Below are positions 49,301 to 63,548 of a stretch of 64,000 nucleotides of DNA, piece after piece. The notes under the pieces are model-generated. The model was not told where the DNA came from and did not search any database. It saw nothing but the letters and a program-made list of their open reading frames with translations. The DNA is from Todiramphus chloris collaris. Its lineage: Eukaryota; Chordata; Aves; Coraciiformes; Alcedinidae. The stretch lies in contig JANVCC010000011.1 of the NCBI GenBank assembly GCA_025345505.1, positions 10,638,184 to 10,702,183 on the forward strand. Reading direction: 5' to 3'. Made by a program: the position numbers and the translations under genes. Position 1 is the first letter of the stretch. Every line of letters starts with the position of its first letter.

Positions 49301-52300
49301 TTTTTTTTTTTTTTCTCGCATCAGTATGAAATGGTTGGCATTTGGTTGGTGGTACATGGTAATCCACAGGTCCTTCATGTCACTTTCCACCCTGTTTTGT
49401 GCAGTTATTCCAACCAACATGCAGAAGGTTACCCTTGTCCTTGCTGAATTATAGCTTATCTCATACCATTTCTCCTCTTCATTAAGTTCATCTTGATACT
49501 ATCACTGCTCTCCCAAGATGTATTAACTAAAGTTGGGCAGCAATGTTTTGCAATTATCTTCTCTTTCATATATTCAAGATTTTACTGTCTGAGTAGTTTA
49601 AATACTTTGTCTAGTCACAAGCCTGCTCTAATTATTCAGGCAATATGTCTGCAAAATACTCTGTTTAATGTGTTCTTTAATACTAGATTTCATTCATCCT
49701 GTTTTGTTTAATATCCCTTCAGCATCAGCCATTTCCAAGAACAAAGGAGTTATAGTGAAGGGTACCAGCCTCTGTAGGTGCTAAATCCTTAGCTTTTACA
49801 TCAGTAGGACAATTTTAAGTTATTAAATTAACATGCCTTACCAAGTTGCACTCTTGAGCCCAGACTGTGTAAGTGCAGGCAGGAATGTCTTTTGCCTACC
49901 CCACCTGTTAAATATGACATGCTGGTTTAAGCACTTGATGGTTTGGTTTTAATCACCCCCATGGCAGTTTATTCTAATCTATTTTACTCTTTAATTAAGG
50001 CAGGTTACTGTAATGCAGATCATGGAAGATAACTCATTAAGTCAGAATAACTCAGTCACTGATGACTGTACATACCCTGAGTATGCCACTACCGTGACAG
50101 TTTTGTTGTGACAGGTTTCTTTCTGGCCCTCTCTGGTTGCCAACTGAATGGCAAAAACAGAAGCCAGGAAAAATGTCACCAGAGACCTCCTTCCCCAGCA
50201 GGTACCAAAAGAACAGAGGTCTCCTTTGGTCAGCGGAGGTCCAGCTGTGAGAGCAAAGGGCTGGCCTGATGCCCAGCAGGGGGGCTGTGCTGGTGCTGAT
50301 CTAGCAGAGGAGAGCAGCCTGGCCACAGACACTCTCTTCTCTGAGGATATCTTGTCAAATCAGGCTGGGAACTTTTCTTCTTCAGCTCTGGATTTATACA
50401 GGTATTTCTAATGTGGAAGTGAAGCCTAAAACCGGTGAAACTTGGCAGGCTCCCACCATTTGTCTGGGCATATTTTGAATTAGCATATGCCTCCGTCTTT
50501 TTATAAAACTATCATCCACATTTATCAGTGTGTAAACAAGTAATTTAAGGACAAGATTACTCACATGCCTAGTTCATCTGGAATACTTTGATGAACTAAG
50601 GCTATTCATTTGTGACCCTGAGAACAAAAAAAATTAAATTCTTCAGTTTGGTTGAATTTAAAACAGCTGATTCATAGCATCAGCTGAAAAGCAGAATTAA
50701 AATTCTTATTTCCTATTGCCTGCTCCATTAAAAACTACAGATGTTTAGTCTGGCACAGATGCTAACATATTCATCATCAAGTTTCCTTTACGCAGTAAAC
50801 ACTGTTTAATAACTGCCAATCCTTTAAAAATGCCCATTTCCTCAAAAAACCCACAGTGTTACCAAACAAACCATTGGACAACAGACAGCACTGGCTGAAC
50901 AAATTTTCAGCATGACTTTTTTTTTTTACTTCCCAGAGGTGGAGCGCGGCATTTAACTTAGGGGCTCAACAGAAAAATTGCAGTATTGTCCTTTGCACTG
51001 AAGAGAAAACTAGCAATCTGTTTCCTATTCCTCTAGAAACTCCTACAGCTTCTTTGGGGAGAGGCAGTGCTTTTCAGCTGCCAAGTTCGTGAAAAGCATC
51101 AGCTCTGTGAAATTGCAGTGGAATGCCAGGCGCTGCCAGATACGGGCAGGGATACAGGGCCGGCTCCACGGGCTTATATTTAGCCACCGATGCTGGCAGG
51201 GGAAAACCAGTTAGGAGTTACGAGAGCGGCTTGAGCTTGCAGCTTGTTGTAAACAGAAATGATAGCCAGCCTTGTGTGAAACTCGGCAAAACAGGGACGG
51301 ACGCAAACACCTTTTCTTTACCACCTCCCTCTGTCCTCCCATCACATCCCACACTGTCAGTATGCCCTTTATGGAAAAAGAGAAGGGAAAAAGGGTCAAC
51401 GGAGAAGCCCAGGGTGGGGTGACTGGGCAGGAGCAGGTGGTAGTGATGGGCAGGACCCAGGCAGGGTCCTCCTGAGCTTCAGTCACGAATCAGGGGAAAG
51501 TCAGGAGGAGAAGGAGACTGCACAGAGCTGCGTCTGGCAGGAGGGAGAGAGCACAGGAGCAGGACAGTTGCAGAACGCTTTGGGAGGTACCAGGGCTCAC
51601 AGGTACAGACAAGTGCTGATCACTTCTCAGAAACACAGATTTGTTGGATGCACACCTTAGATGTGGCTTGCCTGGGGGAGAGTTGTGCTGGTGGAGGAAT
51701 GTGCTGAGATATCAGTACAGCACCTTTCTGGATGCAAAAAACTGGAGCAGCAACTAAGAAATACGAGGTCAGAGACAGTGGGGAAAGAAGGTCAAAAGGA
51801 AAATGTTAGGAAAGAGGAGAGGCCAGTATGTTTGATGATGGGAGCGAAAAGCACAGGGGGGCAAACGAAGGGATTCCTGAAGGTTAGGGACCATGAAGGC
51901 AACAGGTAGCTAAACCAAGCAGAGCAGCTAACAACCAGCATGAAAACCCTGAGAGGATAAGGGTGCTCAGGCCAGCATATGCCAGCACACGTGGCCCGGT
52001 GAAGCTCGGTGCCAATAAGGTGCCCAGCCTGGCTCCTTCTTCAGTTTTATGGAAGAACATGCTGGTAGGGAATTGTGACATATGCCAAATTTGTATGCCC
52101 TAGAAGTGCTCATTATCTTCCCCATCAAGCACCCAAGTGTTTTCTATATTCAATAAAACTGAAGTGTCAACACTGCGTTACACAGAGTTTCAAAGAGAGA
52201 GAACCAGCCCCCCTGCAGGTCTCCCCAGTGCCCTTCAGTCCACACACAGAGGTAACACACACATACACAAATGTTTGACTTTGTATAGTGCTTTTCCACC

Positions 52301-52339
52301 GATCTTCCTGTTGTCAGTTAATAAAAATGTGAAGCTTGC

Positions 52340-53140
52340 TGAGTCTGTCTCGATTTTCTTCCCCAAGCTAAGCTTTCTCACTCTCCCTGTCCAGCTGCCC
52401 CTCTGCTGTCTCTTTGTACTGGGAAGAAGCATGTCCTCCCTCAACTTGCCTCCCCCCTACCCCTTTCTCTCATCTCATCCATCTTGTTTGCAGTCTCAGG
52501 CAGCTTCCTCCAGGTCTTACCCATCTCCCTGCTTCAGCCCACGGCATCTCCTTCCTGATGCCTCCATAGCTCTCAGCGTCTTTTGATCTCCCTAAGCTTC
52601 CTTCATCTTTTCTCCTGTTTTCCCCACTCCTGCCAGTGTGTCCCGTCTGACATTTTGATTGGGTTCTTTTTCAATTCTCTTGCATCCCACCTCAGGCACA
52701 GGTGGGCCCATTTTTTCTACCCTTTTCCCTATATTCTTCAGTAACTTCCTTGGCTCTCAACTACATCCCCACCATACCCTGCAGTTGTATCTCAGCTGCT
52801 TCAGATTTCCCAGTGATTTCCACCATTCATCCTTTGCATTTTTTCACACTGCCAAAGGACTCCAAGAGTGCCCTGGAAGTACACTTGGTTTTTTGTCACT
52901 CCATCTGCTCATCTTTCCCAGTTCAATCCTTTGCAGCTCAGTTATTGTCCTAAAACATTTTGTGTTTTGTTTCTTTCATTCCTCTTCCAAGAAATAAATA
53001 AAATTAACTGGTTTTATCTAGCCTGAGCAGAATCCCAGGCATGTCACTGTTTTCATCATTCCTTTTTCCTCCCCCTTTTCTCTCCTCTGTCCCTCAGTCT
53101 CTTCCTGAGCTCCCCAAGCAGCCATGCACCTTCTGCAGTC
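52340..53140 (+). repeat. Pyrimidine-rich (C+T) low-complexity block
   Basis: About 800 bp of strongly C+T-biased sequence on the + strand (frequent CTCC, TTTCC and CCTTTTCC words) in otherwise balanced intron DNA. It has no tandem unit, so it is not a plain microsatellite. Small poly-Ser/Phe/Leu ORFs here are consequences of the bias. An old retroelement UTR is one possible origin. Confidence 0.6.
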
Positions 53141-55967
53141 CCTCAGGCATCGCCTGGCATTTCTGTTCCTCAAAGGGAAGAGCAGAAGCAGGCCTCCAGG
53201 CCACTCCTCACTCAGAGTGCCAACCTGCCACTCACCGAAGTCGGTGTTTTCCACGTGAAGGTGAGGTGATTAACGACCTCCTCCATCTGCTGGTCTCCCT
53301 CTCTCCAGTTCTCCTCCTGAAGGATGGCTGATGCCCCCCAAGCCCCTTGAGGAACCCAAATGCCAAGAAGCCACTAATGCACAGGAAGGACATAGGCTTA
53401 AAATACCAATGGTGGTGGAGTATTTTAGATGCTTGTGCCAACCCTTTCCTGTGTAGTGCAAAAGCAGCAAGTAGGGTGTGTGTGGCTGTCCATATTTGAT
53501 GGCAACACAGCCAGCTTGTGTCCACGTTCCCCACTCACCACCACAAATCCCAATGAAATTCATGCACGTGTATTTGCTTCTTGGCTTCAGAAGAGTGTTG
53601 ATGATTCAGTAAATATAATGTTTTTTTGGAAAAGAGGAGCTGTATCTGTAGGAATTCAGTCCAGAGAACAGTTTAATATTGAAAACAAGTACTGTACAAT
53701 CATTAAGATCAGGCATTGCCTTCTGACTGGTGGTGCTCCAGTATACATTTATTTCATATGAAAAATGTTAGAGGTGATGCAGCGCATTTAATGAGCATTC
53801 ATTTATGCAAACAGTAGCAGAAAAATGTTATACTTTTACTGTCTGCATTCTTTCAACTGCAGAGAAGTCAGTGCGTGTGATGGTTTAATGGAAGGGCTCA
53901 TCAACAGAAGTCCCAGACAGTCAAAGGTACTGAGAATTTGGCTCTGACATCCTGATTTTCTTCAAGTAGTGAAGTCCCTCAAGAGAAACTTCCACATATA
54001 TGAAAATACATTGGAAGTGCACAGGTTAGAGAAAAGAAACCTTTTACTATCTCCATGTATATGTAGGGGAAATATATATATATTTATATGTCTGTTGTAT
54101 ACTTTGCATACTGGACTCAGATGGTCAAGGAAGGTCAGATAGAACTGATGTGACTTCATTTTATGTGTTTTTGTGAGAGAGATGGTGCATGGTTTGTGCA
54201 TCTAATAAATGACATCCCCCGAATAGGCAATAGCTGGGAGGCCTGTGTGACAGGGAGGGGGCGATGTCAGGGAGAGGTCATTAGACCTCTGCATTCTCAC
54301 AGAGAACACTGGCAGAGATGGATTAAGTTAAATTTAAGTCTGGATGCTTGGTGGAAAGGCCAAGCTGAGTTCCAAACTTGCAGTGATTTTTTTTTTGGTG
54401 GTGGTTTTTTGTTGGTTGTTTTTTTTTTTTTCTGGTCAGTAAAAACAGTGAGGTCTTATGTGCTTTAACTTAAGTTTTGCAACTTCTGCAACATAGTGTT
54501 TCACATATGGTTGATCCATATATTATGAGTAAGAGTAATGACAAACGTTGCTTAAACAGGAGTGTTTAAGGGTATGCCCAGGATATTTTGGTTGCAGCTT
54601 TCTCACCAGAAAAAGGGAACTTGAAGCGTGGTAAACTAATCTATATTCCACTAGGAAAACACTCCTAGAAGCAACTGATAGTTTGGCTTGTGGGCTTAGA
54701 AATTTTAAACAGATTTAAAACACTACTTTGCCACAGATGTACTCACCATGTCTTCCTCTGTCTTCAGGAAGTGTCATGTACTGTATGTCGCATGGCTGTT
54801 CTGTTACACGGGAAACATTAACCTTGCACAGATGGTGGCAGGTAGCTTTCATTTACCTTTAAGCAACTTTTTTTACGCAGCGTGCATAAAGTTTGTCAAA
54901 AACTCACTTCATGGGGAAAGTTGGTTTGCAGTTTTGTCTGCTGATACGAATCTAAGCACATCATATGTGAGATGAGCCCAGTAGTACTTCACATACAGCT
55001 CTAACATCTGACCACCTCCTTAGCCAGTGAGGCTTGACTTACAGACGTCATGGGGGAAATTTATCCTGCCGGCCACATCTGTCATTCCTTTATTATCCTG
55101 GCATCCCATCCTGTGCAGCTCACCTGGGTGATCCTGGCTCCCCCCATGCACCCCAGGGTCCGTACCTTCGCAGTGGTGGCGGGTGGCCGTAGCCCTGCGC
55201 CCTCCTCCTTGCCACAAAACTAAGCCTCTCTCCCTGTCTCTTCAAATAAGAGCTTAGGCAGGACACAGTGCTTCCTGGGGGATTTTCTGATGTTTCCAAG
55301 GTAAAGAAGAGGCATGATTCCAAGCTAATGCGAAGAGGCATTCCTGGGAGGAGTGGGGGACTCCCAGGCAGGGAGACCCTTTGAAGGCCGTCAGGACTTA
55401 GCTGCTCCCCTGCAGTTTGCCCCAGAACAGCAGGCTTGCACATTAGGCACAGACTTGGCTCAAACGCTTTTGGTTCGGATCTGCATGAGGTCCGGATAGT
55501 CAGTAGGTGAGTGTGCTGTGCAAACATAAATATTCCAGCAGCTAAAACCAGATTTCGCTAATGCTCATCTCCTTCTGGGGCGCGGAATGAAATAGGACTT
55601 TTAACTTTTGCCAGGTCTTTCATGAAAACAGAGGAAAGCAAGTCACACATTTAAACAGAGTTGACAGCCTGCTATTTAAATGCCAAAACAAGCCTTTACC
55701 GATTCTTTAGTGGAATTAAATATTCACTTTATATATAGAAGTAGATTTTGAACTATAACTGTTTTCTGGTTTTAAAATGTGCTTATCTGACATTCTTGCT
55801 ATCACCGTGACAACAAAATATCAAATGTTACATTGGTTCAATACTAAAAAAGGGTGATCCAAGAAAAAAAAAAAGCAAAACCAACAACATTTCCCCAGAG
55901 TCTAAATCAGTAATTTTTACTCTGTTGAAATCGATGGGACTATTCAAGATTAACCACATAGCTGCTG

Positions 55968-56030
55968 AATTTGGACTTGATGATCTTGAAGGTCTCTTCT
56001 AACCAGAACGATTCTATTCTATGATTCTAC
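55968..56030 (+). mobile_element. CR1 LINE 3' terminal fragment
   Basis: Extreme 3' end of CR1 in + orientation: TTGGACTTGATGATCTTGAA, GGTCTCTTCTAACCAGAACG, then ATTCTATTCTATGATTCT terminal repeats. Inserted within PTCHD1 intron 2. 5'-truncated and inactive. Confidence 0.85.
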
Positions 56031-56734
56031 CCATATAACCTTTATATAAGAGGCCATAACTTTGAAGTTAATTTGATATGGTTTAAACAAAGTAATCTGA
56101 AAATGCAGTATTAACCGAGAAGAAGGTTTTTTTTTTTATAATGAATAGATTTAAAATACACATACACCAAAAACAAAGTGTTGCAAGCTGTGTTACTGCC
56201 ATTGCTGATTGGGGATTGTGGTGAAAAGTATGACCATGAATACTGAGGCATTGTTTAACTCTATTTATTTAAAATACTTCTCCTACTCTTTGTTTCTTTT
56301 CCCTTTATAGTGGTAGAAGAATGACAGGAATGTCTACATGTATCTTGTGTATGTATATGTATTTCTTCAGAGCTAGGGATATGTATGTAGAATGATTTTC
56401 ATTTCAATAGCAATATGTAGATCATGCTCTTAAAATTAGCTTGTCATCTCTACCATTTTTTAAAACATCGTCTCATTCTTGCCTGTTGGCCATGATAGAA
56501 GCTAGTGCTGAGGAGTTTATTAATTGTGCTGCATCATGTACCCCAAGCATCATTGACTGTGTCCCTGCCATTTAGGGTGAGACTGAGCATGTGAGGGTGA
56601 CTTCTTTTTGTCAGTTCATTTTTTGTGCAAATGTGTACTTTTTAGTATAACTCAGAAAGGGCTATGCCTGACTAATACAGACTGTTTCATGGGAAAACAG
56701 AAAGCTTATCCTTTGCTGCATTTCCAAAAGGGAG

Positions 56735-57266
56735 GTGATTCTCCCCCTCTAGTCTGCTCTGGTGAGGCCCCACATCGAGTACTGTGTCCAGCTCTGGAGC
56801 CCGCAACACAAGAAAGACGTGGGCCTGTTGGAGTGCATCCAGAGGAGGCCATGAAGATTATCAGAGGTCTGGAACACCTGTCCTAAGAGGACAGGCTGAG
56901 AGAGACAGGATTGTTCAGCCTGGAGAAGAGAAAGCTCTGGAGAGACCTTATAGCAGCCTTACAGTGCCTAAAGGAGACCTACATGAAAGATAGAGAGGGA
57001 CTTTTTACAAGGGCATGTAGTGATAGAACAAAGAGTAATGGCTTTAAGCTGAAAGATGGTAGATTCAGATTGGATGTAAGGAGGAAGTTCTGTACTGTGA
57101 GGGTGGTGAGGCACTGGAACAGATTTCCCAGAGATGCCCCCACCCTGGAAGTGTTCAAGGCCAGATTAGATGAGTCTTTGAGCCACCTGGTCTAGTGGGA
57201 GGTGTCCCTGCCCATGGCAAGGGGGTTGGGACCCAAAGCATTCTGTGATTCCATGATTCTATGAAG
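56735..57266 (+). mobile_element. CR1 LINE 3' region (about 530 bp)
   Basis: The longest CR1 copy in the window, + orientation. It begins at the conserved RT-domain phrase [20 protein letters not shown] (read from about 56760) and continues through LFSLEKRRL-like, LKDGRFRLDVRRKF and RHWNRFPRDAPTLEVFKARL segments of the ORF2 C-terminus. It ends in two ATTCTATG/ATTCTGTG terminal repeats. Frame changes and a stop between the first and second halves show it is dead. The usual GATGATCTTTAAGGTCCC segment just before the terminal repeat is missing (GGGGGTTGG runs straight into GACCCAAAGCATTCTG), an internal deletion. It lies inside PTCHD1 intron 2 and is probably harmless. Confidence 0.92.
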
Positions 57267-60200
57267 TTTAGAAACATAGAGAATGTAGGATTATGGCAGA
57301 TGTTCATTGCCAGAAGACTGGAATCAAAATGACTCTGGTGCAGCGGATCCATATGAGTCTTAGGAGGAACGTAGTCCCCTTTTAAACTGTGATTGGCAGC
57401 GCTACGTGAGACCTAAATGAGGCGTAAACCTCGTGCTGGATTTCCAGACGCACCGTTTTCCTGCCTGTGCATTAAGCAATTTGAGCGCAGGCTTAACGGC
57501 CCAGAGAGTCTTTCTGCAGGATCTACGACTAAAAATAACATTGTGGTCTCATAGCATGAAGCGCTGAGTACCAGTTCAAGATTTCTTCTCTGCATGCATC
57601 AACTGATACAGTGTGTTGTTTGGGGACACTTTCTCTTCAGCGGTGCGCTGCTGTGGGCACAGCCGCCCACAGCTGTGAAACACAGCAGATACTGGGAGCG
57701 TATTATTAAACATTTTGGTTTCTCTTATTATGTTGCCAAGTAGATACAGCACAAACCACAGCTCTCTTTCTGTAGACTGAGGTAGATTTTTATCTGATGT
57801 GAATGCACCAAGGCAGTCGTGTTTTTGATCCCAGTAGTAAATTGAGAAATTACATGGGTATGCCTGGGGCTTTCTGACTGGGATAGCTGGTGCTGTGGTA
57901 AGCGCAGCTGGAGAGATCAGCCTGACAATTAAAGGTGAATGTCTAATACTCAAATGTAAAGCAATCCCAGAGGTTGATCTGTTGGTGTCATGCCTAGATG
58001 CCTAACAGACTGACATACATAAGTTCAGTATATTTCTCATTTGGGAAGTTCTCAAGTCGGATGTTAACATCTTCAGTACACCTTAGGAATATATGTGCAA
58101 ATTTAGTGGTCTTAAACCAATAATTGATAATACTGAACCTACGTATTTTTGAGGTACGTTGTCATATCTGTACTTCACCTACAATACAGACATGTAGTGG
58201 AGGTAAAGAAAGTGTTGCAATATGTACAGCCTGTGCTTATACCAGTGCAATCCGTCCCATATAACTCTTCATGCCTTGTTCTTAATCCAGGTACCACTCC
58301 TGCATGTAGCATTCAGGCTTACTTGCCCTTTAAACCTGTGCTTGGAGGTGTGAAATGAAGTCAGGCTGTGCTTGGGTGGCTGGGACTTCACTCACTTTAT
58401 AAAAGAGGATGCATTTAAGACTATTCAACTGTCTTCAGCCCTCAGTCCCCTTGCCACAACTCTCCTGAGACAAACACTGCTACCTGGAAACAGAGTTGAT
58501 CAGATGAGTACCTTACAGGATGTTAGTATTGTATAGGATTTTATTCTACAGTGTGAGCTGGAATCCCAGAAATAATCAGGCAAGTGTAGGAAAAGCAAGT
58601 AGGATTTGCAGTGCATTTTCCTTGCTCAACAGAAACGTTTGGGATGGACAAGTCTGCATGTGGTTGGATGTCCCAACGATACGGACCCTCTTTGAGGTCT
58701 GACACTCCTGCAGCAAAACTGTAGTGTTGCAGTGACATTTATGGACCACAAAGGTGGGCATTAGTTAGAGAAATCTGCGACAGCATGCTCATGATGATTA
58801 AACTGGTCGGCTCAACCCATACCGCTAAATTGCTACAACCTCAGTGAAAACTGTCGTGTAAGTTCTGTCTGCATGCTGAAGGATCTCAGTTAGCTGTAGT
58901 ATTTTATTATTTTAGTGAGAACAGGGTATGAAGCCAGATGTTTGCTTCAGCTGGATGCAAATTCTCTTGCTCTGCCTGCATATTCAGTAGCACTTGGAAC
59001 CTGCTGTAAGTTCCGAGTTAAAATCGTGCCTGCTGGGAGAGGCTGCATGGGGCGGGTTGCATGTTTTGTCAACAACTGGTTGATTGCAACTCCTGTGACA
59101 AAGGGAGTCTGGATTAGCAGTTTCACTTGGCTTTTCAGAAGACGGGAACTGATGAGCTCACTGATCTAGCTGGAAAAAGTAAGTCAGCAGGGGGAAATTA
59201 TCTCAGTCTCTTTGTTGACATTACTGTGGAAAGCAATCCCAGAGTTGAGCAGTGTACATTGTTATGTTTAATACTGTCAGCTAGGAAAATTCATTGTACC
59301 TTCATTATATCATATGTTATTACAGGTATCATTTTGGAAAGGGCAATTCCTGCGGTGTGATTCTGATCTCCCATGTACTAATTTTGCACAAGTGCAGTTC
59401 TTGAGACCTTGCCTTCATTGGCAGCAAGCTGGCATACGAACTTTTAGCATTCTAGCTATTTCATGTTAACTCGACTGGTCTTTGTCTCTTCAGATGATAT
59501 TTCACTCCACTTTGAATGTGAATCAAGCTGTCCTTCACAGATTTCCACAAATAAAGCTGGTACAACATTGCTGGCCCTCTGTAAATTCACACGCTTTTTC
59601 ACAGAACACAAAATTCCTCTTGCAGACAAGTGCTTCTATTCAATGGGATGATTTCAGGCTTAAATCAACCTAAGTGAGACAGCATTATGTCTAGCTGAAC
59701 CAGTAGTGTTACAAGGATGCAGCCATTACAATACAAGCAAAAACCTTACATCAAAATCCAGACTTAACCTCAGTAACTCTGTCAGAGCATGCTTCCACTT
59801 CAGGTTTTCACCTGCCCAGTTTACAAGGCTCCCACACATCCTACATACTCTTTCCCAATTTCATACAGTCTTTCGTGCCATCTCTGTCAAGAAAAAAGTT
59901 TCTGTTTAAAAAGCAACCCTCAAAAAAAGGGGAAAAAAAAAAGTTACTGATATTTCTAATCCCAGCCATTCTTTTAGTACAATTTAGACTAGAAGCAGGT
60001 GAATTAGTAGCAATGAGGGAGCAGCAGACTTTGGTAGAGCAGGGGAACCAGTTCCTGAGGGGGGGGGAAACACCCCTTAACAAGCCCAGCTTTGCTGCTA
60101 GAGGAGCCTGCCCCTTAGGAAGACAGTTTGGTGCTTTTTTAGTCTTAACTCTGGCAGTTAATGGGAAGCATACGTACTGGTGCAGCATTCAGCCTCATTG

Positions 60201-63200
60201 CGGTGGAGATCAATCATTATTAGCGGTTTGTGTGCCACTGCATTAAAATGGGATGAATAAAATTAATTACCCCTAAAACGCGACCTTCCGCACAGAAGGC
60301 TGGAAATTCACAACCTGTAAATGGTACTTTATTCAGAGAGATTTTACTCAAGTATCAAGCACATACAGAGATATACAGCCTTCAAAACAGTAAGAACAAA
60401 AAAAATGAGACCCACAGTGTATTATGTCTGCTTATATAGATGGGGAAAACTGTAAGAAGGGGGGACCAAAACCTTGTTCTCAGTCACTCCTCTTGCTTTC
60501 TCTTACAGAAGTCTATTTGAATGCCCAAACCTCATCACAGTAAGACCAAAACCTCACATGATTTTACTGTAAATTGAACATACCCCTTAATCTTTTAACA
60601 ATAAAAGCAGGCAGCAGCCTTTGTTTTAGGAAAGCAATTAAGCCAAGTGAATAGAGAGCTGGTCTGTGCCTCCAGTGACCAGGAGGGCACTTTGGTGCCT
60701 CTGGGGCTACTTCAAATCCCTACACCCCTCCCTGGTTTGGTTGCACCATTTGCCAGGCAGGAGCAGAACCAACTTTAAGCCTAGGCTGCCGATGCCCATT
60801 CATAAAAGCTTCTTACTTAACAACCACTTAGGAGGTGAAAGGATGCTTTTTTTTTCTTTTGAGACTTTAAAATGGTACTAAAAAGAACAGTTTAAGTGCC
60901 TGCACGTAAGTAGTGTTTAAAATGAGGTAAATAATTTTAAGCAAAAGAAAATTTTGCCTTAGTTTTCACAACTTCCTGCTAGTCTTTTGGGTTTTTTTGT
61001 CTCATGTGTGCTCTGCATTGATTTTGCAGAGTGTATGTAATTGCAAGACTTGGTCCTGAAGGAGGCAAATGACATTGTTTATAGTATTTCCAGGCTACTC
61101 ATAAAAATGCTGTATTTAAGATAACCATAATTTGTTGGGTTTATTGCTGGCATTGTTATTAGCTTATAAAATTAAAGATAGCCCTCCTCAGCCCATAAAA
61201 AATTTAAGCTCCTCAGAAATAACAGTGACTATCTTAATTTTCTTTGGCTACAAAAGCCAAAATTTCTGTTCTTAGTCATCCAAGATGTGGTAAGAGTATC
61301 TCCTACAATGAAAACTAGTAGAAAAAGAATAAGACAAAAACCAGTTTGGTCCCTATTTCATCCAATACCTTTCTCCTATTCTTGTAACATTTTCCTTTGC
61401 CCTTTCAGAACCTCTTTTCCTTAAAAAAATCCCATCTTCCAGTGTACTCCTTCATGGTCGTACAGCCAGACTGTGGGGCATGACCAGTGAATCATAATAG
61501 GAAATGTCAACAGGAAAAGATCTCCCGTAGCCCATTATCTGTTTGAGTTCATATTTATTATTTACTGAATGACTGTGAATAATGAACAAATTGCTCTAAA
61601 TCATTACAGATTTGTGGTTAAGTCTTCATTAAAAGAGGGAAAATCAGTTAAAGCAATTAAAGAATTTATTTGCAGGTAAAAATTTGCCTTCTTCTTGTCA
61701 ATATTATATAGAGTAGACATAGCACCAGTGAGAGGAATGGAAGTAATCAGCACAAATTGGTTAGGGACGGAAAAAAAATGGAAACTCTGAAATGACAGAG
61801 AAGTGAAAGAAAATATCACAAAATGCTTCCATGGAGCTATCTGCCCTAATCTCAGTGGGTTAGATTTATATAAGCATCAGTGAGTTAGACAATGTTGGAG
61901 ATTGTTGCCCCAAGTTGTGATTGTAGTTAGTATTTAGAGGAGTAAATTAGCTTATGTAAATCCCATTCCAGCTAAAAAGACTAATCTTTGGACTGCCCAG
62001 CCTAATTTGTGCACAAGTTTGGACTTAATCTTTTTCTCAGAGGATACTGGATCAGGTCAGTAGTGCCACTGATGCAAAAAAGTGTGCAAGGTTGTCATTT
62101 AAGCTTGACTTCCTAAAGGTAAATGATAATTTTGTAGCTCTTATAAAAATGGACAGAGGAATCACAAATTCTACAACTGAAAGAAAATAACAATTCCTAG
62201 CACGCAGATTGTGTAGCAAACAACAAAAGGAACCTATCTTAAAATAGAAGATTATCTAAATTTTTTTTCTGTTGGCTTTGTGGAGCACATGTGGTGACGC
62301 CTCTTCGTGCATTTACTTGAGCAGTTCTCTAAATCAGATTCCATTTTAGGGTAGTCTTGAAGGTTATGTAAGAGCAAATTGTGACTTTATGTTTCCTACT
62401 TAAAGAAAATATGTGGTATCAGGAGTAATGTTATCAGACGTTACGCAAAATCTTACACCTGTTAAAAAGTCATGCTCAGCATCATATTTAATTAGCTCTA
62501 AATTCTTTTTTTTTTCATCACAAAGTCAGAGGCCTTCCAAATTAATGCAGCTATTTGAGTATTTTTACGCAAGAGCCTATTAACACTAAAGTGGTTTTTT
62601 TACAAAAACATGCTATAGCTAAAGCTCATGATGGAAGTAATTTGTAATATTCAATGACCTCATTTTATTCTGTTTTGCTCACTCGAAGCTAATGCATATG
62701 ATGCCATGTGAAATTCTCAGACGAGCCTGTCTGCAGGACTTACGGGAGCCATAAATGGATTAAACCTCTCACTCCCTGCTTTGGCAAGTGATCAGTTACA
62801 TTTAAATAAAGGTCAGTCTGTCTTTATAAAGAACACACTGAAAGCAAGCTTAATAGCTTTCCCTACTGAGCCTAGAACATAACTATTTGAAGCATAATTA
62901 GCAACGGGGTGCCAGTCATTGACTGTGCTTTTTGCTTGGTTTTATGTCTGGGGAGTTCCAGTACTCCCCATTAGCTTTACAGAGGGGGCATGGTGCTAGT
63001 AATCAAATTGACAGTCTTGACCTGGCCTCTGAAAGCAACTGTAAAACATTTGGGGGGACAATTAAGATGAATGCCAAATGCCGTACCACAACCAGGACAG
63101 TAATGTCGCTACAAATTGGACATTTGTGGTCCATGTGGTGACTCCAAATAACAACGTAGGTACGATATCTGATATGCATGAGAGCACGGACTTTGTTACT

Positions 63201-63490
63201 CTCAACACCAGGTGACCGCGATAAGGAAATACACCAGCTGTCCTATTATCTCTTCTTATGAGCTCTGTATTTAGAATTCTTTATAAAATACCCCCTACCT
63301 ATTCTTTTCAGCATTAACAGAATGACCAGCCCTGCCATCTGTTAAAATATAGATAGGAAATTCCTTGCAGTAAGGGTGGAGTCAGTCAGCTACAGCTGCC
63401 CCTATAGTAAAAGGTACTGGCAACAAAAGGGTTATTTTTGTCGAGTTAATTAAATATTTAGCTTACATGAGGCATTTAAGAATAAACATG

Positions 63491-63548
63491 ATCACAGAAT
63501 GGTTTGGGTTGGAAGGCACCTTAAAGAACATCTAGTTTCAAACCCCTA
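63491..63548 (-). mobile_element. CR1 LINE 3' terminal fragment, minus orientation
   Basis: ATCACAGAATGGTTTGGGTT, GGAAGGCACCTTAAAGAACA and TCTAGTTTCAAACCCC are the reverse complement of the CR1 3' end (GGTCCCTTCCAACCCAAACC...). A very short truncated copy. Confidence 0.88.

Noticed and set aside
52137-52997. ORFs rich in Ser/Pro/Phe/Leu in intron 2
   Set aside because: They are by-products of the pyrimidine bias and have no signal peptide or domain structure that holds up.
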